Assembly: GCA_030248215.1 (NCBI GenBank)
Contig: JASANG010003696.1
Coordinates: 290,001-354,000, forward strand
Length of the DNA stretch: 64,000 nucleotides
Direction: 5' to 3'
Origin: Enoplolaimus lenunculus
Lineage: Eukaryota > Nematoda > Enoplea > Enoplida > Thoracostomopsidae
The notes beneath the pieces are model-generated. The model saw only the letters and a program-made list of their open reading frames with translations, ran no database searches and had not been told where the DNA came from. This document shows positions 23,001 to 38,000 of this stretch, in pieces. Every line of letters begins with the position of its first letter. Position 1 is the first letter of the stretch. A program made the position numbers and the translations under genes.

Positions 23001-26000
23001 AAAGAGCAAAAATGGCAGCATTTAAATATAAAAATGGATTTCAGAATTGAAGCAAGGCCACGAGATTCAATGTAAAACTACATATGCATCTTGTTCGGTT
23101 CACTAATACCAGGTTTCGTCGACAATGGGGCCAAAGTTACGGCGCTCAAAACTGAAAGCTTGCTTTTACCATGCGATTTGACACTAGAAACACGAGTGGC
23201 TTGTTTAGTTCGCTTCACTCATGAGTTTCTGATGTTCTAATGACCTCCCTCGATTATTCCACGCCAAAACTTAAATTTTTAAAAAATTCGAATTTTAAGG
23301 TACAAAATTCCTTCATTGGACTCAAAATTTTTTCATCGAAAAATTATACAAATTATATGTCATTGGACACAAGTTACGGACCTAAGGCGAACATTGTTAA
23401 ATGTTTCCCAATCAGACGCCTGGGTAACGAGTCAGTGATATATAATTTGTCCAACTTATCGAAAAAATTTTGGGTCCCAAGGTGCTGAACTTGTGGCCTT
23501 AAAAATCGAATTTTTCAAACATTCAAATTTGGGTTGGAATAATCGGGGGATGTCATCAAAAGCCCAAATATGCAGAAAGTTTCAAAACACAAGCGTTTTT
23601 GAGCAAACGCCGGCTAAGAGTGGAATGAGAGATCACTCAGACAAAGAATGAATTTTTTCCATTTTTTCCATTTTTCCGGAAAAAAATGGAAAAAAAATTA
23701 TTTTTTCCGGTCATAATTTTTTTCCGGAAAACACAACCCTGGTTTAATAATACGAAAGCGAAACTATACTATTTCAACTGTTTGCTGAAGTCTTGAGATT
23801 TTCCATAATGCTAGCGTACTGTTTATTTTTGCAGACTATTTCTGATAAACACAAATATCTATGGAAATGCCGCATTTCAACAAAATCCATTAAAGCATGA
23901 CGGTAAGTTTAATTTTTGTAATTTCGTTTATAAAACTACTCGGCTCTTACCGACACATCTTCTTTAAGCCTAAGCCTAAGCAAAATACTGAGTAAAAATT
24001 AAGGTAGGGCGGATGTTGACCGTCATATGTGGCCTCGTCCCACGGCAAATTTTATCGAGCCGCCCGTTGCGGCCCCGTGCAAAAACTGTGTCCAACTTTC
24101 TCTACGTAAATATCAGTTATCCAAGTACTTTAATTTTACGTGGTGAAGAGTTCGCTTTTTTTAATTTATTGTATTTTCAGCCTTGAAGCCACCAAGAATC
24201 AAACGCGAAACGGCAGATTATGACACCAGAGATGATTCTACATATTACTACGACGAAGAGTAAGTCGAGTTAAACTTTTTAATATTCTTACGTCTTTAAT
24301 TTATTATACCATAATTATGGCAATATTTTCAAATGTGTATAGCACTTATCATCAGTTGGTGATTCGTTTTAAATCATTAGCACATACATTTCAAATTTAA
24401 TTGGTCCTGCTGGTCTGACCAGTTTGAGAGATCAACAGTTGTTGTTGCATTTCGCTTGTTCGCAAAAATTAGAGCGGATAATGGACCACATTCAACAAGA
24501 GTGTGCAACTTGGTACATTTTGTGTACAAAAGAATGTACCTAGCGCTCGCTGAGTTTTTGGCCGACCCGTCCCTTTATTTAGGGGGGTAAACATTGCAGG
24601 TTTTTTAACTTTACGCCTGTTAAGTAAATTCGAACAGATTAGGGGCTCGTCATAAAATCTTCTTTCAACTTGCAAGCAACATCTACCCCACTAATTGAGG
24701 GTATCGGGCAAAAATGCAACGCGTGCTGGAACATTTTGTGCCACGCTATAGCGTAGAAGTTGCATACTCTGGTCAATAGAGTCATCATGGACTCTTGGTA
24801 TTACCAAGAGCATATTAATATACTAGTCAACGTGTTGCAAAATTTGCAACGTTCCAATTAACAAAGCACGGAAAATGCTGTAGTTTGCATATCCGTATTT
24901 TTCTTGTTTTACATACAGTAAAATGTTGGACCGCTACCCAAATTACGTATGTGGACCATTCCAGCTTTAATATCAATAAATCTTAAGTTGTATCGCGCGA
25001 ACCTTTTTCTATGGTACTCCATTGTCAACGAGGGTGAGATTTAAATAAAGGTTTAATCCGCAGTTTGTATGCGACAGTTGAAATTTTGTGTTAAATTTAA
25101 TTGAATATTCACAATCGTATATATTAATCTGTTGACATTCAACTGTACCGAAGTCTTTGTTTCTGGTATGAAACATAGCGACAAGTTGGCCTTTACCTAA
25201 AATATTTGCCACGAGTATCATTAATCATAAAATGGTTCGTGCATATTTTTCTCATTCATACTTTTGGTTTGTTTTGGATTTCGGCTGAATTTAGGCTTAG
25301 AATTAGAGTAATTAATTTTGCAGTTTGTATTAAAGTTTTTTTCAGTGTGTCTGTGTGGAAGTTAGATCTCAGGTATTATTAGCCAACACTTGAGCTCAAA
25401 TAAGATTTAGTCGTTTTACGACGTTTACTATTGCGTAAGTTTAGGCTTTGGCTTAAACTTAGAAGTAAATGCTTATCTTTATGCGTTTGCTTAGCTGGTA
25501 GATTTACACTGGGCACAAGACCATTTTTCTAAACTAAAGACTAAGAAGTTTTTAGGGGGTCTGCGCCCTTCACCCTTCAACACTGTAGTTGTGGCCCTGT
25601 TTAATAAGTTGTTATCAAAGATAGCAATGGTAGATTTAGGGGCAGTTTTTCAAACCGAAAAGTGAGCTATTTTTTGGTGCAGCCACCCGCAAAATTAATA
25701 TCCAGGCTGCGCCAATTCCGTTAAGCCTAGATCAATGTCGAAGCTGCGCCTATATATGTTTGCCAAACCGCAGTTATCTTTTATCAACAAAAATATATAT
25801 AATGTTATCTGTTAATTTGCTGTAAAAAACACTTTCGGCAAATTTATTATTAAAGCAAATCCGTCTTTGACCCGAAAAAATGTTTGGGATATGCGTATTA
25901 GATGGTGTATTTATTAGCCAGAACAAGCAAAAATAAGTATTGTTTTCCGCGAAATATCACATGGTGATTAAAATTTTCAAAAAGTTATCAAATTTGACCC

Positions 26001-29000
26001 AGTATCAGATAACGGCAAATATGTATGATACTAAAGTAGGTTTAGGGACTGTGTCCGTATGTACATCAGAGTGGAAAATAAGTTACGATGTGTCAGTTAC
26101 AGGGTGTAACATTGGATATTAAAAATAACAGAAACAGAAATCAGATATTGAAGTATAAAAGTTTCAACGATGTTTTATTCTGTGCCAACACTATTGAGAC
26201 ATTCAAATATTCAGTGGGATTTCTAAAATTTTGTACAAAAATGACGGATCCACAGGAATTTTTAAGATTTTGAATAAATTTCGTAATTTTTTATTTCAAT
26301 TCAAACAATTGCGGTAGGTATATCTGTAATAAAAAATTTGGGAGATATATACGTCATTTAGAACTAAATTTGTTTTAGCGTAAAAATGACGGAACTTGTG
26401 GTAGTTCTATTACGGAAACGGACATCGATTTTAGCAGAAAACGGAGACTTGTATCCGGTTTGAATGTTGTCGGCTATGATCCAGTGGGATCCATGGGTAG
26501 AGTTAATCCCAAAGTCTGTGCGACTCACCACGCAAGACCCGAAATTAAATTTTGGTTCAATATACTTGACAAAATGTTGAGACAAGCAAGTGACAGCAAA
26601 GATTGAACAAAAAGACCGTTCAAACATTAATAGGCAAATGAAGTTTTGCAGCGATCAGAAAACACTAAACTTTACATATAAACAATGACTGGCTCAACAA
26701 AGCATTAAATGTTTGCAATCCAGAAAATTAAATTAATAACAAATTTTGCTTTTTGAAATCTTTGGAACGAAAAAATTTAGAAAATTTTCAAACGGGCATT
26801 TTTTCCACGCAACTCAGCACTTAACTTTGTTTGCAATCCAGAAAATTGAATTAATAACAAATTTTACTCTTTGAAATCATTGGAACGAAAAAATCTAGGA
26901 AATTTTCTTATCGGCATTTTTTTCCAAGCAGCTCAGCACTTAACTTTGTTTGCAATCCTGAAAATTGAATTAATAACAAATTTTACTCTTTGAAATCATT
27001 GGAACGAAAAAATCTAGGAAATTTTCTTATCGGCATTTTTTTCCAAGCAGCTCAGCACTTAACTTTGTTTGCAATCCTGAAAATTGAATTAATAACAAAT
27101 TTTACTCTTTGAAATCATTGGAACGAAAAAATCTAGGAAATTTTCTTATCGGCATTTTTTTCCAAGCAGCTCAGCACTTAACTTTGTTTGCAATCCTGAA
27201 AATTGAATTAATAACAAATTTTACTCTTTGAAATCATTGGAACGAAAAAATCTAGGAAATTTTCTTATCGGCATTTTTTTCCAAGCAGCTCAGCACTTAA
27301 CTTTGTTTGCAATCCTGAAAATTGAATTAATAACAAATTTTACTCTTTGAAATCATTGGAACGAAAAAATCTAGGAAATTTTCTTATCGGCATTTTTTTC
27401 CAAGCAGCTCAGCACTTAACTTTGTTTGCAATCCTGAAAATTGAATTAATAACAAATTTTACTTTTTGAAATCTTTGGCACGAAAAAATTTAGAAAATTT
27501 TCAAATTGGCATTTTTTCCACGCAGCTCAGCATTAAACTTTACATATAAGCAACGATCGGGTCAACCAAACATTATATGTTTGCAATCCACAAAATTGAA
27601 TTAATAACAAATTTTACTTTTTGAAATCTTTGGCACGAAAAAATTTAGAAAATTTTCAAATTGGCAGTTTTTTCCACGCAGCTTACGAAGCTGAGTGAAA
27701 TAGTGAGCAATTTATCAACAGTGTCTCACAATTCACGCGTTATTGTTCAATATAATTGATTTGGTTTCGTTTTAAACCGGTGGCAGAGCGCCAATTTCAA
27801 TTAAGCAACCACAACTCGTGAACCGATTGTTTGATTGCCAAAAGTTTTAGTGGCATTTATTTAGCGCCGCAAGCTGCGTTGAAATAGTATTTTTCAAAAA
27901 TTCAAATTTTAGTTATGCAATGATCAGGGAACGCCAAAAGTAGCTCAAATATACAAAAAATGGCCACTGTTACTTTAAGGAGCGTAACAGTACCTTAAGC
28001 GTATTCCTAAGGCTAAGCTTAAGCCTAAGCGTTGCAAAACTGTGTTCCGAAGCCTACTTAAGCTTATTTAAGTCTAAGCCTAAGCAAAAACTGTAATCTA
28101 GAAACTAAACCTACTGTTTTATGGACACGACCGAAACCTGGACGCCCTTTAAAGTAACATGGGATAAAAAATTAGCAAGATTATACCGTGTGTGGGTATA
28201 TATTGGCCGGTTGGAAGGCTAACCCAAAACCCATCAGGTTTGCAGGGTTTCTATATATCAACTTTTACTAATATAAAATCAATTCAACTGATATGTATAT
28301 ACAAATTGTCCGATATATTTCCAACCTTTTCGTCAACTTTCATACATATTTGAAAGGTTAAATCAGATATTTGAAAACCTTCTTTTTTCAATTTCAAATT
28401 ATTCAATTTTGTATTTCAGATCAGATGATTTTTTCAAGGATATTTATGATCAAATGGATGCTGATGGATACATATTGCTAAACAAGAATTGTACGTTTAA
28501 TTTGTACTCAGTTTAACTAAAGAGTTGATAATCGCTGTTTAACAAGAGTGTGCATCTGGGCACATCCTGTGTGGAAAACAATGTACCCGGCACGCGTTAC
28601 GTTTTTGCCCTGCCCCCCTTAATCTAGACGGAAGGGTACAACCGGTGCGAAGTGTGCAACTGGGTACATTCTGGGTACAAAAGAATGTACCCAGCGCACT
28701 TTGCTTTTTTGGCCTACACCCCACTTATTTAGATTGCGTGGAATTTACACAGACGAAGGAAATATATAATATGTTAATAGTAACAAAGTGTTCGTCTTTA
28801 TATTCTTTAAAATAGAATTTTTCTCTATATATTTGACATGTATTACATTATGTGACCTCGACCCTCCGAAATAAAGGGGTACAGCAAAAACGCAACGCAC
28901 TGTGGTACATGCTATACCACATGAAATCAAACAGTTGCACACACTTGTCCAAGATCGTTCACTTCCGGTATGACCATGAGTCGATGATGACTTTAAACAA

Positions 29001-32000
29001 GAGTGTGGAACTGGCCGAAAAATGCATGGAACAAAAAGTACCGACGCGCGTTGCATTTTTTGCTTTACCGCCCTCATTTGGAGAAAGCTACTTGATGCTT
29101 GGAACGCAAAATATACATCTTTTTTAAATATAAACGGAACTCAATCATACCCCCCGCCCTAATAGGGGGTAAGCCAAAACGCAACGCGCGCTATAGATAC
29201 ATTCCTCTGTACACAAAATGTACCCAGTTGCACACTCTTGTGAAAAGAGTCATTCTCGATTGTTGGTATGACAGATTTGAAATTTCTTCCATATCAAGAA
29301 ACGTTGCAATAAAGCGCTATTGATTTAAAATAGTTGTCTGCAACTTTGAAAACCTAGTCTCTTCTGGAACTTAAGTTAGGCTTAGGCGTTGCTGGAAAGC
29401 GAAAAATGATAAAAAAAATGCTATGGCTGATGCGTCCGCAACGTGAAACTTACCGGGGCTCTGCGTGGCCACTGAATATTATTTGATATGTTGTTGGCTA
29501 GTGCTGCGGATAACGACATTGCTAGGCTATGTCAGCAATCAATATGGGTGCCTATAATGTTGTTGTTGTTGTTGTTGTTGTTGTATTATTATTGTTGTTG
29601 TTGTTGTTGTTGTTGTAGGTTGTTATTGTACAGGACGGGTGACTCTGGACCTAATTTGCGGGCGGCAGACACCCGATTGTGGGTGTCGGTCTGTATGCAA
29701 ATTAGGTCGAGACGCACAGGTGGTAGCCGGGACCGGAATCATTGTTAGTTCATAGTATTGCTAAGCCAGTGGCTGAATTAAACAGATTCAGGCATAGGCT
29801 CTAAGGATTTCGGATCAGGCTACAAGTTGGATATCATAACCAGTATCTTACTTGTTATAATCGGTGTTATAAAGTATCGGGGTCGGCTAGTAAACATTAA
29901 CGAGCCGCGTTACTGAATCAGAGCGATTCGCATACATCGGAAAGAACGAAATAGGAAGTGTGATTCAGGATATAATAGTTACCTAAAATCACAAACTTCT
30001 CACACGAAATACCTCGCCTCTGGTATTCGAAGCAAATGACAGTTTATCGTACGCCAATTAACGATTGTGATATGTCGCAAAACAACAGTGATGTGAAACC
30101 AACGCCGATTGGTTAACAATATTGCGTCTGTCTAAATAATCAAACCTAATTGGTGTATAAGTTCAACTGAAGTTTAGCCCTGCCAAACTGCTATTATATA
30201 AAATAGCAGATTAGCCTAAGCTAATTAGTAATTGGCCTGAATAACAGGTTGGCCTACGGCACCTACACCAGAAACACTACATTGCTAAAAATTACTTCAA
30301 AAATGTTTATCGCTTAATAGTTTTTTCGAAATATTTTACTATGCAATAATAAGTATTTTGGCCAATGTTACTTTTTAAGGGGCGTAACTGTAGATTAACC
30401 GTATTCCTAAGCCTAAGCCTAAGCGTTGCAAGATGTGTTCTTAAGCCTAAGCCTAAGCCTAAGCCTAAACAAAAAATTAGTCTAAAGTTTAAACTGACTC
30501 TATTACAGACCCTCCGGAAACCGATCCGGCCCTGTTCTATACATGGGCCGACCCGCCAGTCGCCTGGACGCCCCTTAAAGTAAACATGGGCCAGTATTGA
30601 GGTAAAAACAGTTAATATTGAGTTTATACATTTTTTCAGTTAAATGTACCACCATCAACGATGCACCATGGCTCGAATGGAGTCCTTGCAGTGTAACCTG
30701 CGGTTCGAACGGTTACCGCAATCGTCATAGAGATACAACAACACAATGTTGCTCAAAGCTTGGAATTGAAATGTTTGAAAAACAGACGTGTGCTGGACCT
30801 GAACCTTGCCCGTATAGACCAAAAGCGAGTATGTTTGTATTACTGCTGCCGATCATATTGTGCCATGCTGATGACTGGTAAAAGCATATACGTTTTTGAC
30901 CCATGCAGGATTAGGCTCGGACTCAGGCTTAGGATTAGGCTCGGATTCAGGCTTAGGATTAGGCTCGGATTCAGGCTTAGGATTAGGCTTGGATTCATGC
31001 TTAGGAGGAGGCTCGGATTCAGGCTTAGGATTAGGCTCGGGGTCAGGCTTAGGATTAGGCTCGGATTCAGGCTTAGCATTAGGCTCGGATTCAGGCTTAG
31101 CATTAGGCTCTGATTCTGGCTTAGGATTAGGCTCGGATTCAGGCTTAGGATTAGGCTCGGATTCAGGCTCAGGAGTAGGCTCGGATTCAAGCTTAGGATT
31201 AGGCTTGGATTCAGGCTTAGGATCAGGCTCGGATTCAGGCTTAGGAGTAGGCTCGGATTCAGGCTTAGGATTAGGCTCGGGGTCAGGCTTAGGATTAGGC
31301 TCGGATTCAGGCTTAGCATTAGGCTCGGATTCAGGCTTAGCATTAGGCTCGGATTCAGGCTTAGCATTAGGCTCGGATTCAGGCTTAGGATTAGGCTCGG
31401 ATTCAGGCTTAGGATTAGGCTCGGTGTCAAGCTTAGACTTAGAAAACAAATTACCCAGTAAGTCAGTGGTCAACACTTTTCGTAGCCGTTTAACTAAAGG
31501 CCTAAGTGTGAACGCAAGCCTCGGTTTTAAATCTTAAACTATTAAAGGGGAACGTAAAAGGGTGATGTTTATGACTGAAATTTTAGATTTTGCTCTAATT
31601 CTGTTCAAGGTTTCGGTCCATGTAAAGATCAGAGGCGGATAGTTTTTGTATGGGACTAGAATAGAGTACGCGTAAGGTTTAGACTATTTTTTGCTTGGCT
31701 TTGGCTTAGGCTTAGGCTTAGGACTATGCTCATTCTTACGCTTAGGTTTAGGCTTTGGTTTAGGCTTAGGCTTACGAATATGCTAATAATAATGTTCCGC
31801 CCCTGTTCTTTACATTGGCCTAAAAGTGTCGCACAAAATTGCACCATTTTCAGTACGGAATATGGCAGATATGCTTCAACTGTGTATTGTAACAAATAAT
31901 TCTGTTTGTATGTTTAGTTTAATTTGAAAATATTTTGTTGCAAACGCTTTTTATGGATTGTTCCTAGTATAAGCATTGTGTTACTCAGGCTTATTTGGGT

Positions 32001-35000
32001 TCCTTCTCGCTTCGCTCGCGAGTTTTCTTCCGCCATTATATATTATACCCTGGCGCAAGTGCCGTCTGCTGCGTACCTATTTGATACTTTACTAGGAGGG
32101 ACCCAATCTTGCAAGCAGGAAGGGGCCTCATATACCCTATCCGCGACCCTGGTTTTTTTTCTAGTTTCGATAACGAAATGTGTATAATTCACAAAAGCTT
32201 CATTGCGTTTCCACCAGGCCGATAGCCAGCTCACGTTGCCAGGAGGGGAATTTTTCAGCATAAATATACAAGGGTATTTGTTGATTTACAAGCAAGGTTG
32301 GAAATTTTCTGGCGGGGGGGTGGCGCAAAATTTTTCCAGGGGGGTTGAAGCTTCATATTGTAATTTTTTTCAATTAACTACTGTATATTTATAGATTGTA
32401 CCGTTTCGCCGTGGACACAGTGGGCTTCTTGTAATCATGTGAAATGTGAACAAGTCGGATACACATCGAGAACGCGATTGGTACAAACCAAAGGAAGCGA
32501 CGAATATTCTTGCATAAACACTATTATTACCAAACGCAAACAATGCAATTATTTGATTTGTAGCGACAGTATGTTGTTAAACTTTAACCTCATCTAATTG
32601 CTAATCCAGCTAAATCTCAGGACACGGCAAGAGGCATTGCCTCAAATCCCTATGCAGGAATGTCTGTATATTTAACCTATTTGTACGTTTCGCCAAAGTT
32701 ATTGCAAAATTCAAGTTGATAAACTTCAGCATCTGATTTTTGAATTTAAAAAAATACGCTATCAAGGTCGGTGTTATGCTCCTAAATGCGTTATATACCA
32801 TGATACAAGCATCAACGGTAATCTTTAATTTTGAACAGTATTTGAATGTTGTTTTGGTACAGGGTTCCAACTGGAATTCTAACTCCGGTTTCACTTCCGG
32901 AAACATTTTGTCCCAAATCCCATTGCGGCCGAACGTGATTCCGACGCCGTTCTGGCAAGATAACCACAGTTTAATTTGACATATTTCATTTAGATTTGAG
33001 ACAATGGAAACAGAAAAAACCATAATATTACTAGCTATGTAATAAAATAATTATTATCTTACTTTCTACTCACTAAAATATGCTTAAAATCAATTAATAC
33101 TGTTGCCGAATAAAGTGCCGGTTTTACTTTACAAGGACGATTTGCAACGTTTTAGTTAATTTTAAGCAAACACAAAATTCTTAGCTTTACATTCACTTAA
33201 TGAATCAGGAAATGACAGCAGTAGTTTTGTTTTACTTCAGCAGATATTTGCACGATATTTAGTACACTTATACTTAAAAAAAGTTAGTGAACTGTAACTA
33301 AAGTATTTTAAGTAGGGTGTTTTTATAGAGTACGGTTAATAAATGAACCAATGCAAACAGGGTTACGATTCCAAACCAAGTTCCAGTTGGCATCCAATTT
33401 TATCTTTATCTGACAATGATTATAGATTGTGTTGTTTCTGATTGGAAAGTTAGTTTGAAAATAGTCGATCCGACAAATGCGTCAAGCGTTGTGGTTCACA
33501 AACATCGATATATCAAACAATATGCAACGAGTCCAAACGGAAAACAATGCAAAGATTTAAAGTTTAATATAACACTTGGCTGTGAAATGCCCAAATGTGG
33601 TGGTATGTTTAGCTAAACATTTCGGTGCAAACGGTACACGCGAAATAATACACAAAATTTCACTAGACGTGCCCAAAACCTCGGCCCGTATTCTGAAATG
33701 CGAATAGCATCAATCACCAGTTAGCGATAAGTTTTCAAACTGACTAATCTCTGCAATTTCGGACCTCAAAAGTGGTAGAGAAGTAAAGCAAATCAAACGC
33801 GAAACGATGTGTCGAATTTCAAACATCATCATGCGCTGGTTCCATAGTTACAAGACCAATCACCCACTAATGACAGGTGCTACGCACGTTTGATAAAAAG
33901 GGCACTCGGTCCCATGCGTCAATTTACTATATAATCGAGCTGTGACCATAAAAAGTCTTGTCGAAATGTAAATTGGTCACGATATGTGACCGGATGACCC
34001 ACCCCGTCCCCTGAGCAGTGAACCCACTGCTCAGGACTCAAGTAACTCATTAATATCATTTTTGCATAAATTGTTAGTTGTTAAAATTGGTGACGAAAAT
34101 GAGTTCACTTTGTAGAATCATAGGGACACGGTAGTGTCACTATTATATGTTTTTTCCAAAAGTGTTCACGTCTCTCTTATGTTTCTATCAAAAGTCTATT
34201 ATTTCTACTATTCTGTTTTGGTGGTATTTATATACAAACGTATGTCATTCAAGATCATGGCAACCGGTGTTCATGCGCTATATTTAAAGAAAAAAGTGTC
34301 GAAGTATTAAACGTAAACGTTTTCATAAGAATCGGAAGCGCAAAGTTTCCCCTTCGTATTTGGATTCAGATCTTGTCGCAAGGTGTTCTACAGAATCGTA
34401 GATTGTAACAATCCAATTTTTTATGTGCTACATAAGTTATCTCAACCATATACGTTAAGCTATTTATTTAACGAAAATACTATTGTTTAGTACGTATATA
34501 TGCGAAACATGTTAAGTGGACAATTACGAAAAACATTAGCTTATATATGATTACAAATTAGTAACATAGGTAGTTTTTTTATGTGTATTTTTTGCCAAGG
34601 CGCGTTTTTGAAAACGTAGACGTAACCTCAAGTTGTCGGAAACTGTTTATTTACGAGCTAGAACCTTATGGCTGCAAAGCTTTTCATTCCAAGTGGTGGT
34701 TCCTTAAAGTTTAACATTTTATTATATAAAACATACAAACCTTCTCCAAATTTGTGCAACGAATAACATTAGTAAAGCTTATATTTTGCGAATATGTGAA
34801 TGATAGAGACTCTTTATAGATGTGTGCGTGTTTTAATAATTTTTTTCGGTCATTCTTGAATCGTTAGCCATGCAAATATGAAAATAGTACCGTTGAACTC
34901 GGCTCGTCGAGATCTGTGTGACGCCGTGGTGGATGCAGGAATTTCAAAAGGATCGGTCGCTCAACGTATAATACTGCAAAAAAGACGAGAGCAAAGTCGA

Positions 35001-38000
35001 ACGCTAATTTAATGCTGAATCTAAATGCAAAACCTTTCTCTTGATTCAAGTTGTGGTGGTTCTGGTCGGAGTGGCACCCACTGCATCCGCCAGTGGTATG
35101 AGAGACACTTTTTATTTAATTCGTAGTAGGTGCCTAGATTTTACATTCGCGTGGGTTTTTTTCTAAACCTAGATTTACATTTAAGCTCAAAGTTTACGCG
35201 TAAAGTACAGATATCAGTTTTGATTTACTGCTCGATGTATTATTGGTAGCACCAAGTTGAGCACTGAAATGTCCAAAACTCGGTTTAGAATATTTGAAGA
35301 AATTTTGACGTGCAAAATTAACACCATTAATTTAATAAGGTTCCCAAAGCAAGCAGTCTCTTTCAAAAACGTGACGCTAGAACACAGCGGGCTCTCATTA
35401 TAGTATGAACCGGCCCAGATTTTTCAGGCCTACGCCCGGCCGCCTTTAGTTTTTCGTTTTCGAAAGAAAACAAGAATAAGTTACAAACCAAACCTTATAG
35501 TTGCGGATTCGCAGTTTTGGCTGGGATGGAATTGCATTATTAGAATTTCTTGCACAATTAAGACGAAACGAACAAAAGTGTGTTTCAAGCAATTTTCCAC
35601 GTCCGCATGTTGATGCAAATGCGTATTCAGCATGTTTCACAAAATATTTGTTGCAGCCATATTTTTAAATGCTGCGCATTCCAATTATATATTTAACGCA
35701 ATTCTTGTGTGCAATATAAAATTGAAAGTATCGGAATCAGTATTCTTCCAAAATACCGATTACAATACCGATACCGATGTATCGGTTCTACACTACTATG
35801 CAGCATAAAATCAGTTTTTACTAGAGCAAGTACTTATCAATTGAATTGATTTTCTATTTGAATTCAAACAATTTATATGAATTAAAATATATTAGCATTA
35901 TTAATAAATAAAAATGAAATTAGGAAAGCGCGACTTTTGTGATTGTGAAAATGCAGTTTTTAATTTTCATGGAAATATAGCTTACAGTTCTAAAACAATT
36001 ATAACGTGAGTATATATGACTTTAAATTTGACTTTTTCGCACTTAAGGCAAATTTACATCAAATTTCTTCCTAAAGCTTAGTAACTAGAATGAACAGTGC
36101 CCCGATGTGGCCATAGAAAACGATATGTTTCGGGTAGTAAGATTTTTAGTTCAATACCGCTAGTATTGCAATTTCCATGCATGCGTATAAAGTTTTAAAA
36201 CTAGATTTATTTGATGCCAATCAGCGTCCTCCCGAAATACGACACAATACTATAGAATTAATAAAAGTTAAATCATTGAGTTTGATTGACTGCGTAACGG
36301 AAACATATCCGCAACTTTTTCGGAGAAAAGTCACAATAGATAGTAACGTGTCCCGACGAGGCTATAGAAAACGATAACGCATCAAGTTTTGGAGCTGTAT
36401 AAATTTTGTACCGTACAGTGCCCTCTCCATACTTGGCTAAACGGTACCCAGATTTTAAACTTTTAAAACATTAAAATATTTGAGTGAGTACGTAGCGAAA
36501 CAATATTTGCAACTTTGCTGACGATATCTGCGTTGTATTCCAATGACGGCCATTGTAAAATCAGGGGCGGAACGTTTTTCTGCGGGACTAGAATAGAATA
36601 AGCTTAAGGTTTAGATTAATTTTTTGCTTGGCTTAGGCTTAGGATTATGCTCATTCTTACGCTTAGGTTTAGGCTTAGGAATATGCTCATACTAACGCTT
36701 ATGATTAGGATTAGGAATATGCTTATAATACTGATCCGCTCCTGTTCTTTATATTGAGCCAATTGACGAACAAACACGTTTTTAATATTGGGTCACCAGC
36801 ATTAAACGCTTAATTTCTACTTATATACTCTTTTTAAAACCCAAAATTTTTCTGCATATATTCGAAACTTCAGTTTACTAAGTGCAAGAAACTAATGTCA
36901 CGAGTGTGTACTCAAATTTTTTACATCAACCATAATTCGTCATTTATATTCTAGTATTTATTTCTTGTTTTAATATTTCGAAACAGTGGATCACATGTCT
37001 ATTTGGCCGCTGTCACAGTAAGTTGCGGATATGTTTCCGTTACGCAGTCAATCAAACTCAATGATTTAACTTTTATTAATTCTATAGTATTGTGTCGTAT
37101 TTCGGGAGGACGCTGATTGGCATCAAATAAGTCTAGTTTTAAAACTTTATACGCATGCATGGAAATTGTAATACTAGCGGTATTGAACTAAAAATCTTAC
37201 TACCCGAAACATATCGTTTTCTATGGCCACATCGGGGCACTTTTAATTCTAGTAGAATAGTGTGCATTCCCAACACAATCAGTTGTACTTGAAAAGGCAC
37301 AAGCGCCAGGTCAAAATGACGGTGGGTTACAAACGAAAGCTTAAACTGGCTACACCCCCGTTCACAAACGTTTGTATCACAAATTGCGGCCAATGTAAAA
37401 GAATATGGGCTGAACAGTATTTTAAGCATATCTAACCCTAAGCCTAAGCCTAAGCGTAAACATGAGCATATTCCTAAGCGTAAGCCTCGACCTAAGCCTA
37501 AGCCAAGCAAAAAGAATTAGTCTAGAGCTTAAGCTTACTCTATTCTAGTCGCACAGAAAAACGTTCTGCCCCTGATCTTTACATGGGCCCGAATTACAAA
37601 CAGTAAACCAAAATTACGTTGAATGGTAGCGCTAAGGGAAATATCACTTCCTTGGGCACATTTCCAAGCCTAAGCCTAACCAAAACCGTTTAATTCAAAG
37701 CATCAACTTGCTCTATTGTAGTGTCGCGGAAACGAGGGACGCCTGTAAATGTAACATCGGTCAAAATTATCACTTTTGTTTAAAATCTTTAAATTTTTTA
37801 TACAGAATATTGCGAACGCGGTGAATGGAATACGTGGAGCAATTGCAAGTGTGGTTCGTCTCGTGAAGAAAATTCGAACGAATCAACCCGAATTCGAATT
37901 CTGTATCCAAAAGTTGCAAATGGTTGTCATTTTTTCGACCGGAAACAATCTGAGACGTGCAGCATTCGATGTAAACGAGAGTCAACAGGTAAGTCACATA

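Noticed and set aside
30840-31476. Long minus-strand frames in the minisatellite (Pro-Glu-Ser-Lys and Leu-Ser-Pro-Asn repeats)
   Set aside because: They are by-products of a 24-base unit, which keeps all frames open. Only the plus-strand frame has matching splice sites and phases.
34878-35100. 44-codon frame starting [20 protein letters not shown], followed by a hydrophobic leader-like stretch in another frame and a GTATGA donor
   Set aside because: No shared frame, no ATG for the leader, and no phase match with the surrounding gene.
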